Below, one piece after another: positions 23,101-33,239 of a DNA stretch of 64,000 bases (positions are counted from its first letter, which is position 1; every line of letters begins with the position of its first letter). The notes beneath the pieces are model-generated. The model searched no databases and was not told the origin of the DNA. It worked only from the letters and a program-made list of their open reading frames with translations. Origin of the DNA: Ischnura elegans (lineage: Eukaryota > Arthropoda > Insecta > Odonata > Coenagrionidae); assembly GCF_921293095.1 (NCBI RefSeq), contig NC_060247.1, positions 108,705,111-108,769,110 on the forward strand, written 5' to 3'. The position numbers were made by a program, and so were the translations under genes.

Positions 23101-25070
23101 AAGCAATATTTCTGGGCGCAATATATCGTTCAAATTGCCTTTGTGGAAATGAAGATTGTATGGTGCTATCGTTAGCCATCCTCGTAAAAAATGGCTCTGA
23201 TTTCAAACGAAATGGTATTCGTTGGTTTTCGATTTTCATGTATTCCTCAATTTTATTATTTAGATGCATCATTACCCATTCCGTAAGACGTTTTCGATTT
23301 AACCTAGCCATTAAAATATAAATTGTTTCCGTTTAATTTACTGACAACTGTGGCGGTGATTACAGGGTGGAATGATACCCCTCCCATTTGAAAAAAATCC
23401 ATTGGTTTTTTTGTGTGTGCTATAGTCATTGAAGCGGAAGACTCAATATGGCTATGTTTATACTGGAAATTTTGACAGAAATTTTTCCAAAAGTTGGCCT
23501 CCTACCGTAGCAAAGCAGGTGGGCTAAGTAATGCTTCACATTAGTTCGCGCTAATTGTAAGTGAAACTTTCTCCACAATCTCAACACTTCAGAGTTAATG
23601 TCTATCTGAGATACGCTAGCAAAGTGCTATTTTCATATGAAAGCTGCCGATTAATTTCATATCATTTCCATACATTCATGAAAACTTATGATGTATTGAA
23701 TTGTCGTTATGTCCACCAATTCTTTTTTAGACTTTCATTACTATTTTCCCTCTCCTACTCCAATTGCATCCCCCCTCCCACCTGCTCTCCGTTTATATTT
23801 CGCCCATCTGAGGAATTTAGATTCTACCCGATGTCTATGAAGGCTGCCAAGGGGATGTGTTGGGTTATCAGTGACGTAACTTGAGTTCACGCTCGTTAAT
23901 GATATTGTCGAAGTGAGAGACGAAGGAAAGTTAAACCTCTGGTGATAACAGAGAGCGTTGTGACGCAAAGTGTGGACGGAATCAGGAGAGCCGCCAAAGT
24001 CCATTAAGTATTTTTTTATTTCTTTTGAGAATCTCAACCCTCATCTCTAAGCTGCCTTTTAAATCATGCCAGATGTCTTGATTCTTTTTTAAAACTCTCT
24101 TCGAAACTGGCTATTTTCTTGGATATATGTTTGAGAATGATATTATATACCACTTATGCCGGATTATCTGCTATTTTATTTGGTATCTATCGTTTTAGCT
24201 TCTTTAGTCTGTCGACTGTCTCGTTATCCGAAACTGACGTTATAGATTGATATCACATCGTAAATCCATATTGGAACATTTTGTTTAATGAACATCTTTA
24301 AATAATAAAAGGTAATGAAGGGAAGGGGTCCTGAGGGCCAATAATGTAACTGTATAAAACGCCATATCTATTATTGTATCGACGCGACCATCACATTACG
24401 AATTTCTAGTAATTTACTATTTACCCCGATTTATCCCTAACTCAATTTCCTACCCCACCAGACTCAAAACTAAAATAATGATGCTAGCATTTAGTTACGG
24501 TCTTACATCAATTTGGTGGCGGTGAGGTAAAGTCCCGCCTGCCAAACAAGAGGTCGCGGGTTCGAGTGCACGTGTAATTGTTAAATTTGTTGATCACCCT
24601 GATGTAAAATATGTGCTCTATTCGTAGGTATGGGAATAAATTTATAAAATATATACGTCATATTTTTTATTTCAGCGTGTCAAGCAGCCTTGCAACCCCT
24701 GCCGCTTCCCGCGACCCTTCCCGGGCTCTCCGTCCGGCTGATGGCTTCACTGGCGCAGATGCACCGCACGGGCCCGCACATCAAGAAGAGGCCGCCGAGG
24801 AAGCCGCTGGACGGTAGGCCCTTCGCCAAAGGCGTGGTCCTCAAGACCCTCATCCGGAAGCCGAAGAAGCCCAACTCAGCGAATCGCAAGTGCGTGCTCG
24901 TGAGGCTCTCAGGAGGCAAGGAGATGGTCGCGTACGTGCCGGGCATCGGTCACAACCTTCAGGAACACAACATAGTCCTGTGCCGGGTTGGGCGTTGTCA
25001 GGACCTGATCGGAGTGAAAATCAAGTGCGTTCGTGGGAAGTACGACTTGGCTCACGTCATCAAGAAGTAG
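14198..25070 (+). CDS. mRpS12: mitochondrial ribosomal protein S12 (uS12m), two coding exons
   Basis: Small-subunit mitochondrial ribosomal protein of the decoding centre; the fly homologue is technical knockout (tko). Exon 1 is 14198-14267 ([20 protein letters not shown], an Arg- and Met-rich presequence without acids), ending at donor GTGAGT. Exon 2 is 24676-25070 after acceptor TTTTTTATTTCAG. The split codon G|CG makes Ala, and the frame continues to the TAG at 25068-25070, giving 154 residues. The mature region begins near [18 protein letters not shown], and the family's decoding loop [11 protein letters not shown] and the [11 protein letters not shown] motif are intact. The C-terminus [12 protein letters not shown] is close to insect homologues, and length compares with about 140 in fly. 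The intron is 10,408 bases and full of repeats. Exon 2 is markedly GC-rich against its surroundings. A further 5' untranslated exon is likely because an acceptor-like TTTCAG lies 11 bases before the ATG. Confidence 0.95.
14268..15823 (+). other. mRpS12 intron, first part
   Basis: Intronic AT-rich DNA with stop codons in all frames at normal density. No repeat end or nested gene was recognised. Confidence 0.6.
15824..16137 (+). repeat. two-copy tandem duplication, 157-base unit
   Basis: The unit starting TTGTAATCAAATAATTCAAGG at 15824 is repeated from 15981 with a spacing of 157 bases. The copies share AAAATGATATGTTGGAATTT and CTTGCACCGTTAAATTTGTG and differ by scattered substitutions, so the duplication is not recent. 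It lies inside the mRpS12 intron. Confidence 0.85.
16138..18055 (+). other. mRpS12 intron, no recognised element
   Basis: Intronic DNA. A 108-codon open frame at 16036-16362 overlaps the tandem duplication and has no family resemblance. Nothing else was recognised. Confidence 0.45.
18056..18637. mobile_element. candidate MITE with repeated left end
   Basis: The left end GCCTCGTTCAGACTAC at 18056 is matched inverted at the right by GTAATCTGAAGGAGGC ending at 18637. A second copy of the left-end region (CCTCGTTCACATTACGATTG then GACGATAGTTGG) starts near 18202, so the left terminus is present twice. The phrase ACCGGAAGAGGAAGCG occurs inside (18335) and just outside (18655), suggesting nesting or a dimer. 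A fragment of the same family lies at 19783-19925. No coding capacity. Confidence 0.5.
18889..19558 (-). mobile_element. AATAGGGT-family transposon, copy 3
   Basis: Full-length inverted copy of the element at 4167, from AATAGGGTAGTTTCCT at 18889 to AGGAAACCACCCTATT at 19558. It contains the overlapping CACGTGACGTCA motif at 19072-19083. It is inserted between the two related MITE segments at 18056-18637 and 19783-19925, inside the mRpS12 intron. Confidence 0.85.
19783..19925. mobile_element. right-end fragment of the 18056-type MITE
   Basis: Matches 18498-18640: CCTCAACAGCTTTGC, then an AGGGCAGCACAG motif, then a terminal TAGTCTGAAGGAGG. Only the right-hand 140 or so bases are present. Confidence 0.55.
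19926..21405 (+). other. mRpS12 intron, no recognised element
   Basis: Intronic DNA. The overlapping frames at 19788-20188 on both strands resemble nothing known. No repeat ends were recognised between 20200 and 21400. Confidence 0.4.
21406..21683 (+). mobile_element. SINE-like element with B box
   Basis: The segment opens with a B-box-like GGCTCAAATCCC, typical of a pol III tRNA-derived head. It is followed by a non-coding body with characteristic phrases (GGTCCTCTAAGCGCCTTTCG, GGCGTAAATGACATCAGCTG) and ends near a CCATACCATTATTAT tail. Boundaries are approximate and no target duplication was found. Family identity is inferred from organisation only. Confidence 0.5.
21715..22240 (-). mobile_element. 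LINE reverse-transcriptase C-terminal remnant
   Basis: Translation of the minus strand across frameshifts gives the post-RT region of a non-LTR retrotransposon: [13 protein letters not shown], then [11 protein letters not shown], an [11 protein letters not shown]-type motif, and near the end KRMGF and GSRPYC. It is the same family as the RT at 38800-39690 (compare DVRRRIALAKEAL and FEMWMWRRMEKV). Several stops and shifts make it inactive. It sits in the mRpS12 intron in antisense orientation. Confidence 0.75.
22241..23053 (+). other. mRpS12 intron with GC- and CpG-rich block
   Basis: 22270-22600 is far richer in G, C and CpG than the surroundings (CGGCGCCGCGAAAG, AACGCCCCGGGAGCG, GGAGCGGCGATCGC). 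No exon or repeat family was recognised in it. It could be an unrecognised repeat, an enhancer or an alternative promoter. Confidence 0.35.
23054..23311 (-). CDS. hypothetical 85-residue ORF in mRpS12 intron
   Basis: An ATG-initiated antisense frame ([20 protein letters not shown]...) of 85 residues ends at 23054. It is basic at the N-terminus and polar throughout, with a composition more protein-like than neighbouring frames. I recognise no family, domain, signal peptide or membrane segment. It may be a remnant of a transposon gene, or chance. It lies wholly inside the mRpS12 intron on the other strand. Confidence 0.18.
   Translation of the reverse strand: MARLNRKRLTEWVMMHLNNKIEEYMKIENQRIPFRLKSEPFFTRMANDSTIQSSFPQRQFERYIAPRNIAFYNSAINKPSTLLYI
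23312..24513 (+). other. mRpS12 intron, no recognised element
   Basis: Intronic DNA with overlapping short open frames on both strands at 23561-24037 and no family resemblance. Confidence 0.4.
24514..24650 (+). mobile_element. tRNA-derived SINE abutting mRpS12 exon 2 acceptor
   Basis: Same family as 56281 and 61262: TGGCGGTGAGGTAAAG, then CCTGCCAAACAAGAGGTCGC and B box GGGTTCGAGT, then a body with CCTGATGTAAAAT and a tail GGAATAAATTTATAAAAT. The head resembles tRNA-Gly (GCCTGCCA anticodon region). It ends only 25 bases before the splice junction of mRpS12 exon 2. Confidence 0.7.
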
Positions 25071-25468
25071 TTCCCCTTTGCGGAATGTAAAGAAGATCAA
25101 GTATCGATAAATATATCTTTAAGAGGACGGATCACTCCCAATCAACCAGACGCATTTGGTTTTTCTTTCTTGACGTATTACTTGTGACGCCAACGAAGTG
25201 TATCATCTTGAAATTTTCGGGGTGTATAGAGTCGAATTTTCAACATTTTCCTGTATCTAAAAAATTAAAATATTTTATCTGCTGAAACACACTGGTGTTT
25301 TCTTTTTTTTCAAATTTAAGGTACAGACAAATGTTGAAAAAGGTGCACTCAGTATAATCTGAAAATTTTCATGCTGATAACTTCATTCTAAAATGAGTGA
25401 TGCGTCACGGGGAAACACTATTGGAGCGGGAGTGTTGCTTCCTCTTGATTGGACCAAAATGGCAACGC

Positions 25469-25474
25469 AATAAA
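25469..25474 (+). terminator. candidate mRpS12 polyadenylation signal
   Basis: AATAAA lies 399 bases after the mRpS12 stop codon and is followed by CTGTCTCCTGGTG, a plausible downstream context. It is the first canonical hexamer I found after the stop. A TATAAA-like or ATAAAT motif nearer the stop (25104) could serve instead. Confidence 0.4.
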
Positions 25475-27837
25475 ACCTGTCTCCTGGTGCCGAAGTCGTT
25501 AAAAAGCAACTTATTTTTACGGCTCGGCCTTGTGGCTTGCTGTGTTAGTTAAGAGTGCAGAGGAAACCAGTTAATTCCACTCCCAACTGCGTATTGTTAG
25601 GTGTGTCTGCTCAGCAGAGATAGTGAAATCCCGAAGAGGGCTTTACCAAGCAACTTTTCCTCCTAAGGAGGAGCTGTAATGATTCACTGAGTTAGTAGTG
25701 TTTCTTTGTTGCATTAAAACTCTCTGATTGAGATATTTTTATTCCTTGTGATAAACCTCTCCAATTGATCTGCCTTTCTGTTCCTTCTCATTAAGGTCCA
25801 TGCGATGACGAATCTCTAGGTTTCCCTGCCTTTTGAAATTCGTCAAGAGACCAACCCTCGTGAAAGACAATGTGTTGTAAGATTTCATCTCCATTGGAAC
25901 TAGAACAAAAGGTGTGCTTTTTTCCTTTAGTCTCATTTTGTATAAACATTTCGAGCTATCGCCAGGGAAGTTTTTTCCGTATTTTCCAAAATCTCGTTCT
26001 CGGGGATGTCGGAGAAATTCAACCTGGCAAATACTCGAGAGGAAGTTATGCATCAAAATATGTAGAAAAAAAAGAACATCGTTTTTTTTCGCTTTACCTG
26101 TTCCATTTGGCATTGTTCAAAAAAATATGAGAAATATTTTTATAAATTTCGGTGATCAGCAAAAAATCTATTTTTTGATAGTTTAAAGCGTGCCTTCAAA
26201 AAGTGCTAATGGTACTATGGAAGCCACTATGTACCCATCTCTCAAGCCTTAAATAATCCTCCACGCCTCATTACCTGGGCCAGCCACCCTCTCCGCAGCC
26301 GTACCTATGCGGTATTCCCTCATTTTCAATTTCCATTTCTCAATTTCCCTTTGTGGTTTATTTTTTTTAATTTACAAAATTTTATCCATACTTTTCCCAG
26401 ACTTGTGGTGTCATTTCCATTAAAAATTTAGATTGAAAACCATATGTTCAGATTGTGGGTGAAAAGATTCATATAAATGGTGAGTTAAAAGATCATCCTT
26501 GTGTATGATTGAAGGCAAAATAGGTCGTAAAATATAATTACTAATGATATGCATGAATGCTTTTTGCGATAATTGATTTGAAATTATTTTGAAAGAGATC
26601 TTTTGACGCTTGATTTTTCAAAGCCCAATGCATTCATCGTCGGTGTAAAAAAGTAAGCCAAAAATTTCGTGTGGTCACCTTTTTTGGTCACCAGTTTTCT
26701 ATGTCCTCATTTGTCGTTGTATTCATGAAACGAATTAAATTCTATATTTATGCCAATCAGTCCGGAGCCTCATGGCAATTTTTCACTCCAGAAGCTTAAA
26801 TAACGTTTTCAGAAAGTCACACAATATTGGATCATTTGAATTCCGTAATTCGCTGTCTAGATCTTATAATTGAAACCCGTGGAAATTGACTGTATTTATT
26901 GACCAAGTCGGGTAGTGCCCTTGAAAAATGTTTGAGTCATAATATTTTATTTACAAAGGTCAATGTTAGCGGGACAGTTAATTCTGTTTGTGAATGTCTA
27001 TTTTAGGTATTTTCCATTTAAGATATCATCATCATATTTTTTATCATTTTCCGTCACCTAATGGATAATCTCTTTTGCCGTTATGCATGGCATAATAGTT
27101 TTGTTTTTTGTTAGTATTCGGTGGGCTTTTGAACATTCCTATATATCCTTTCTTCGCTTCCAGTAATATTTCACGGTGAAGTTCCGATGAAAAAGATACC
27201 CCTGATAGTTTTTCGTTCCCACAGGAGCTATGATGTGGTTTTTTAATGAAATAAATTTTATCAAACTTTCTCACAATATATTCAATAGATTCTTCGCGCC
27301 GTTTTGCGGTATCGTCCTGCTCAGATTTTATCGGTGTGCCTCATGATAAGACAGTACGGTGAAACATATCTTCACGAATAAAGTGAACCGTTGTAAAGTA
27401 CAGCAACATATAATTTCATACTAGTGTACGGAAAATTTACGAATTGACGCCTGTTTTTAATTTATCCTCAATGAAGCATATGGGCTCGTAAATACTCACT
27501 GAACACCGAGTGCTTGGAGGAGGGAATTTGGATATTGAGTCGAATTTAAAATCCGCTATTTCCATTATTCTTTACACGGCAATTACATTTGGACCTCTGT
27601 TCGCTATGGTTATTGATGCTTGCTTACTAGTCACAGCCATTAGTATCTCGTGCATGGTGCCTGGGGTAGAGATGTCTCTCGTTTGGGCCGGTTCTAGACA
27701 TTTTTCCACGGTAAGGATTCTCTCTGGATACACCTTTAAACAAATACAAATAATTTAGGAATAAGGCTCGAGGCTTAAATATCAGCGTAAATTTATAACG
27801 CGCTGGCTCTTATATACTGCATGTGATATTTTGGACT

Positions 27838-27912
27838 CAGCGCTTAGGGGCCCCCTTTTGCTTGGCGCCTTACGCGGCCGCGGACTTTGCTTGCCACTTA
27901 AACCGGCCCTGC
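27838..27912. mobile_element. orphan hAT-like terminus
   Basis: The stretch ending AAACCGGCCCTG at 27912 resembles the right terminus of hAT-type elements with CAGGGCCGG ends, such as the one at 61774-62041. No matching left end was found nearby, so it is probably a truncated relic. Confidence 0.35.
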
Positions 27913-30019
27913 TCTCGTTATCCAGACAAAGGGTGAGTTGAAAGCACTCCTTTTAGTTTCAACAATTGAACCTTCACGCTCTCGTTAAGTGATAGCGCCT
28001 ACCTTTTCATTATCGACGTGTAACGTTTTTTTGGCTCAGAATTCAAAATTCCATATTCTGTTATGAAGTTAAGAATGTGATGAAGTCTTTTTGGAGTCCT
28101 CCCTGATAACTCTTTCTGGAGGTCGATGATACCCTGACTGAAGCATTCCGCGTGTTGGTAGATGTAAGCCTCCGAGGAAAGGTCCTATTTGTCTGGGAAG
28201 GTCTCACCAGAATTTTTGTTAGATATGCCTGAAATAGGAGATAATTATCTTGCGTGTGCGATACAATATCTCACATTAGCAAATAGTAAATCCCGTATTT
28301 TATACGTGGACCGTTGGGTGTTATAGTCTGCGGGTACATTTCCTATGCCTGCTTCACGGACCTTGAGGTTAACAAACGGAAAGGTATTCCAGGTATTGCG
28401 ATTATATGAGGCCACTGTAGCTTGTTTGTCTGTTAGTGCTGCAACACCATGGGATTGTTCACCTTAGATATCATCACGTGCGTGAAACAGCACGTCATAA
28501 CAGTCGTTGAAACAAATATGTTGGTCTGGAGGAATTGGAAAGTTCATCCCTCTGCTTTCGGAGCTTGGCCGAATGGCAAGTATCTGGAAACCTTTGTTTC
28601 TGTTAATTAAAAAAAGGATAAAATTGTAAATCCTTGAGATTGAGGCGTAGAAACATGTGGATGAGAATTCTCAGCATTTCATCGAGATTCTATTTTAGTG
28701 GTTTGGTGAAAAGGTCACTATTTAAATCTATGAAATTAATAGCGATCAAAGTCATTTCTAATGCTGAATAAAAAAACGTTTAACTCCGAAATGGTCTGAT
28801 TGAGAAAATGTTTTCACCACAAAAACTGAGGAAGAATACAATTTTGAAAACCAGACGAAATTAAAAGTTGCATAAAAGTTTGAATTGGTTGATTTGGGGG
28901 AAGTATGAATTTTCATTGGGAATATTCTTTCCAAGTTTCTTGATCTAGCTCTAGGGATCGTGGGTAATAAATGTATGTTCAAACCAACTTAATCTTCAAG
29001 CGAAATGAAAAAAAAATCCGGAATAGGATAATACGAGTTTCTGAATTAGCGAACATCTGCGAAAATTGATTAAGAATTGCGTTTATTGTAGATGAAAATA
29101 AATGCATGATTATTCTTCACATTTCCATAAATGGACGCAATCGTGATTTTGTTTTTCTTCCACTTTTTAAATGGTTTTACAGTTTTTTAAGTAATCATAT
29201 TGGAGTACTCCACGGTGCCAACTTCGCGCCCTTTGGCTGAAGATATTTTTTTAATCAAATCATCGTTAAGGACTGCAGTTACGTCCACGGTTTATCGCGA
29301 AGAATGACTGGAAACTGTTCGTAGAGTTTATATAACGATCACAGAAAATTCCCCCTTGACTTCCCAATTTAAAAAAATACTCCTCGCGTAAGATATTTCA
29401 CAAAATTGCTTACATATATGACATTTTTAGTTCTTCTAAATCAAAATAAGTGTAGTAATGGAAATTTTATTTCATATTTTTTTACTTTCTTCGGGTTTTT
29501 GGAGCGACCTTATCGCCTTTTATCTGGGTAACGTACCTATTCTGTTTCTATTATAGACATTATTTGATAATAACTCGTGTAAATAGTACCTACGGTATTC
29601 CGTCTTAATTTTACTATGGCTTTCGCTGTGTGCTTCGTGTCAATTTTTTTGTCATCACCGCATTTATGGGTCATCTGCGTTTCTTCTGCGAAGAAATAAG
29701 TATTGCCTATAACGCCTGTTGGCGATTTAGAATTTTGAATGAGAGATTTAGAATTTTGAGAGCACGTAGAGAACCAAACTTCATTTTTCAGTTTTTAGGC
29801 TCAAGTGAGACCACAGGGCTCAAGTAACCCGCGTTTACGGTGTATAACATTTTGTATTAAAATAGTACATGGTGTAATTATATTTAAAAAACATGGATTT
29901 TGAAAATTTATAATCATTTTTCATTCTTACTTCTTATTCACATCCATTTTTATTAATGATAGCCTTAAAAATTATTATAATTGAAGTTACGCAAGTGAGT
30001 TAGACTTTAATGATCTTTA

Positions 30020-30450
30020 TATTCATCATAATAATATAAATCATCATCATAAGTCAACAATCGGAGGATTAGCGTGACGCAGTTCTCCATTCCATTCTCT
30101 TATCTGCAACCATTTTCATAACGACATTTCTTCTTTTTTACATCCTTAGCAACCTGTCCTATGTAAATCATTCGGGGTCTTCTTCCCGTCCACTCGTCCC
30201 TCAATGATAGTTTTCATCAGACCACCATGTTTCATGATGTGACCGACTAAGTGGTACCGTTCTTCTTGCGTTACTGTTTTTAGAAGACTTTTCTTTCACT
30301 CCTCTACTCACTTCCTCATTCGGTAGATCCTTTCGATATCTTCATCATTCTTCGGTAGGACCACATTTACAATTCTTCCACTCTTGACTTATCTGCTGCC
30401 GTTACCGTCCAAACCTTGCTACCATCAAGAATAATATATATCATATCTAG
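30020..30450 (-). mobile_element. LINE 3' end with C-terminal RT remnant
   Basis: Minus-strand translation with shifts reads EERYHLVGHIMKHGGLMKTI then EGRVDGKK, the conserved post-RT region of a non-LTR retrotransposon. A short 3' untranslated part follows and ends in a TGATGATGA-rich tail at about 30050-30024. The copy is 5' truncated and frameshifted. Confidence 0.7.
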
Positions 30451-30563
30451 CATGTGATGAATTGTTTTGTATATTTTAAGTATTCCTTGCTTATGCTTTG
30501 GCATTAGCTTCATTTTCATAGAAGTCACATAATTACATGATGGGCGCTAAAGTAGCTATCCAT

Positions 30564-30771
30564 CTGCAGGAATATTTCTCGGGTTTCCCACCGGGTGTCG
30601 TATCGGGTTGTAGTTCCCAACGTTTCCATGAGTAAGTCCGTCATCGTCATCAGGGGCTAATGACGGACTTAGTCATGGAAACGTTGGGAACTATAACCCG
30701 ATACGACACCCGGTGGGAAACCCGAGAAATATTCCTGCAGAGCATACGCCGGGAAAAACTCAGATTCTACA
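30564..30771. mobile_element. 208-base palindromic insertion, Penelope-like candidate
   Basis: Two arms of 81 bases (30564-30644 and 30660-30740) are near-perfect inverted repeats around a 15-base loop. The unit plus a 31-base tail is flanked by an 11-base direct repeat, TAGCTATCCAT, at 30553-30563 and 30772-30782. The minus strand across the loop reads CCCCTGATGA, then a short stem with loop CGGACTTAC, then GGAAACG, which resembles the hammerhead ribozyme core of Penelope-like elements. The arms carry CCGATACGACACCCGG. No coding capacity. Family assignment is inference. Confidence 0.6.
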
Positions 30772-30782
30772 TAGCTATCCAT

Positions 30783-32354
30783 CAATTGATTTTAATCAGG
30801 TACTCCTGAATCTCCCTTATAATACGCGAAAAGCTTTCCGACTTCGTTCTCTGAGGAAATATTTTGCTCCCCCTTGGAACACCATTGAGCAAGGCTGAAG
30901 ATACTCCCCCCCCCCTGTTGAAACGGGGATATTTCGTTGCCCCCAAGTGTTCCTGGAAAAATTATTTAAATTCTGAAAACTCCATTTTAATTACTAAACT
31001 ATCTAAGATTAAATTTATTGAAAATATGGAAATTTTTGTTTTCATATACTTGAATGTACAGGTTTCGTACATTTTTTACCTCCCCCCCCAAAACTTCGAC
31101 CATGCCATTGAGTCAAAATCCTTCCTCAACCAAAGCCTTTCTTGAGCCTCGCCGGTCTCAAACACCGACCTGCCCAAGTTTCGCAAACTAATGGACCTAA
31201 ATGAAACTTGTGTGTGTGTGGTGCGTTTGCCTGTGTGTGGCGGAGGAGGCAATTTTCCTATTTTGTTTTCTCGGCTGACCGCAGGTTGACCCTTAAAAAT
31301 GCGGTTTTCTCGACGCGCACCGTTCCACTCGGCCGTGTTTGAGAAGATAATCCGTCACGTTACCCTAGGTGTACCAACTCATCTCGTCCAGGTAGGGTGG
31401 GTGACCCTAGCGGCCCTCTCTCTCTCTCTCCGACCCCCTTTCTCCTCAACAAAAGGGTTCTTGAGGGTCTCGGTGCATTTGTCACCACCGCCTCCCGCAA
31501 GATCGTCTGTCTCCTGGCGATGGAGCACCCCGGCGAGGGGGACAGCAATGCAATGCAGCTGCTCCTAACATGCCACCCACACCGATACATCTCGCCGCGA
31601 CTCTTTCCTTCAACCCCCGTCTATTCCAAGGAAGCGGACCTTATCTCTCTCGGAAATGTTTAAGAACCGTCATCAAACAAGTCTGTCTTTTGTACTGCGG
31701 TCGATGTGAAATTTCATTGTGATTTGCAAACGAAGTTTTAAGGTAAGCAAAGGATTGATGGCCTTAGATATTTTATGATTTAAAATTAAATTTCTGAGGT
31801 AATTTTTCGCTGCGTTCAGATTCGCAGTAGCGTAGATTTCCTGGTAACCCTCTCAGTCTGGCGTTGCCGTATACATATCGGACACCGTAGAAGCGATCTC
31901 CACTTCAACCTGGCCTGTGGACGTCAACAGCACAGAAGGTGAAACATCGCCATCAAAAATGACAACGCGGACTTAACTCGGAAATCTACCCCATTACGGA
32001 AATTAATTTCTTCTTTGAGCAATAAAAAAATATTACCAAGCTCGTGTAAATAAACTGTGAAGGATTAAGTTTGAAACAAATTCAAAGAAAGCATTAAGTT
32101 TTGCGAACGCTGCCTCTCTCTCGTGTCCGGGAGAGATCTATATGGTATGAGGCGAGCAAGTCGACGAGCGCGTAAACGTAAATTTTGTGTGTAGAACAAA
32201 GTGCTTAATATAGCAATTAACGATCAATGTTTTTTTCAGCGATCAAACGTTGAATTATTTCGAACTTGACTTTCCCGTGAGTGGTTGACTGATATGGTGG
32301 CTCAATTGGTTGCTTCATGATCTTTTGTGGCTCGAGAACATTAGTGGTCTACCA
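30783..32354. other. non-coding stretch with GC-rich block
   Basis: A poly-C run lies near 30907 and a GT run near 31212. 31290-31660 is GC- and pyrimidine-rich (CTCTCTCTCTCTCTC, GCACCCCGGCGAGG) with open frames on both strands that do not resemble known proteins. No gene is called. Confidence 0.4.
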
Positions 32355-32427
32355 CGCCACGTCGTCTAGTGGTTAGGATATCTGGCTTTACCTGGAAACC
32401 TCGAGTTTGATTCCCGTCATGGAAATT
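32355..32427 (+). pseudogene. tRNA-Glu-like pseudogene
   Basis: GTCTAGTGGTTAGGATATCTGG matches the D-arm and anticodon-stem region of animal tRNA-Glu (GTCTAGTGGTTAGGATA is diagnostic). The B-box region is GAGTTTGATTCCC. The anticodon loop has lost a base and the acceptor stem does not pair, so it is not a working tRNA. It could be the head of a tRNA-Glu-derived SINE. Confidence 0.6.
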
Positions 32428-33190
32428 TTAATACTCAGATGGTTTTCGGAATCTTTTGTAGTTTTAAGTAGGAACAAACAGAAAATTAGATAGGTAACAC
32501 GAGTACGCAAATATTAAATTTGAGCGTGATGACTTGGTTATTGTTGAAAGCCATTGGTGGGCCGCCAATTTAATGCATGCTGTTCCTTCATTCATTTATT
32601 AAAATTAGTTGGTGCGAGAAAAATTTGCAGACCATGCCAAGTACATTTTGAGAGACCCTACATAGTACAGTAGAGAGTAGATCCTAACTCCAAATCAGAG
32701 GAATAGATTTGAGAACAGAGAAGATCAAAAGGTTTTCTCTTTAGTAGACATAAAATGATACAACAAAATTCACCGTGGAGTAAAAAAAAATGGTCTTTCG
32801 TTAAATAGTGTAGTGGTTATTTAACGTTTTTACAACATATTTAGATAAACCATCGGCTCTAATTCTTATTAAAAGGACGATGAGTTCGTAGCTTTTCTAG
32901 CATGCTCTTTGTATGTGATGCATATAGATCTAGGACAAATTCCTGGAATAAATGTGCAAAAATTCGTATCGGCTCTGTGTGGATTAGATACATAGACCAT
33001 TGGAAAGGCTGGTTGGAGAAGAACAAAAGCCTTTTAAACATGGTCCTGGCTGCGGGCGATAAATATTTATTTCAAGGTCGATTAGGATAAGAATCGAGGT
33101 TTACCGAATAATAAGGGGTAAAAAGCAAACTGTAGAGCATCTTAAGGCAAATAAGGGCCCAGTGGATAGGCCATACCATGAAACACTGAT
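32428..33190. other. non-coding stretch, nothing recognised
   Basis: Short open frames at 32859-33090 on both strands overlap and show no family resemblance. Confidence 0.35.
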
Positions 33191-33239
33191 CTATCTATAT
33201 AATACCCTGCGAGCCACCTATAGGCTGTTTGACAGGGGG
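33191..33239 (-). mobile_element. LINE 3' terminal fragment
   Basis: Reads on the minus strand CCCCCTGTCAAACAGCCTAT, then GGTGGCTCGCAGGGTATTAT, the terminal hairpin shared with 37003, 42941, 44091, 55288 and 56729. Only the last 50 or so bases of the retrotransposon are present. Confidence 0.75.

Larger units (their letters stand above)
25071..30019. other. mRpS12 3' region and long non-coding stretch
   Basis: The first 400 bases or so are probably the mRpS12 3' untranslated region. Beyond that no gene was recognised. Overlapping frames at 25739-26186 on both strands are not family members. A hAT-like terminus lies near 27904. Confidence 0.4.

Noticed and set aside
24680-24946. Other-frame and antisense open frames over mRpS12 exon 2
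   Set aside because: They are shadows of the GC-rich mRpS12 coding exon.
25739-26186. Open frames of 124, 86 and 90 codons on both strands after mRpS12
   Set aside because: Mutually overlapping, no conserved motif, no splice context and AT-rich codon content; treated as chance.
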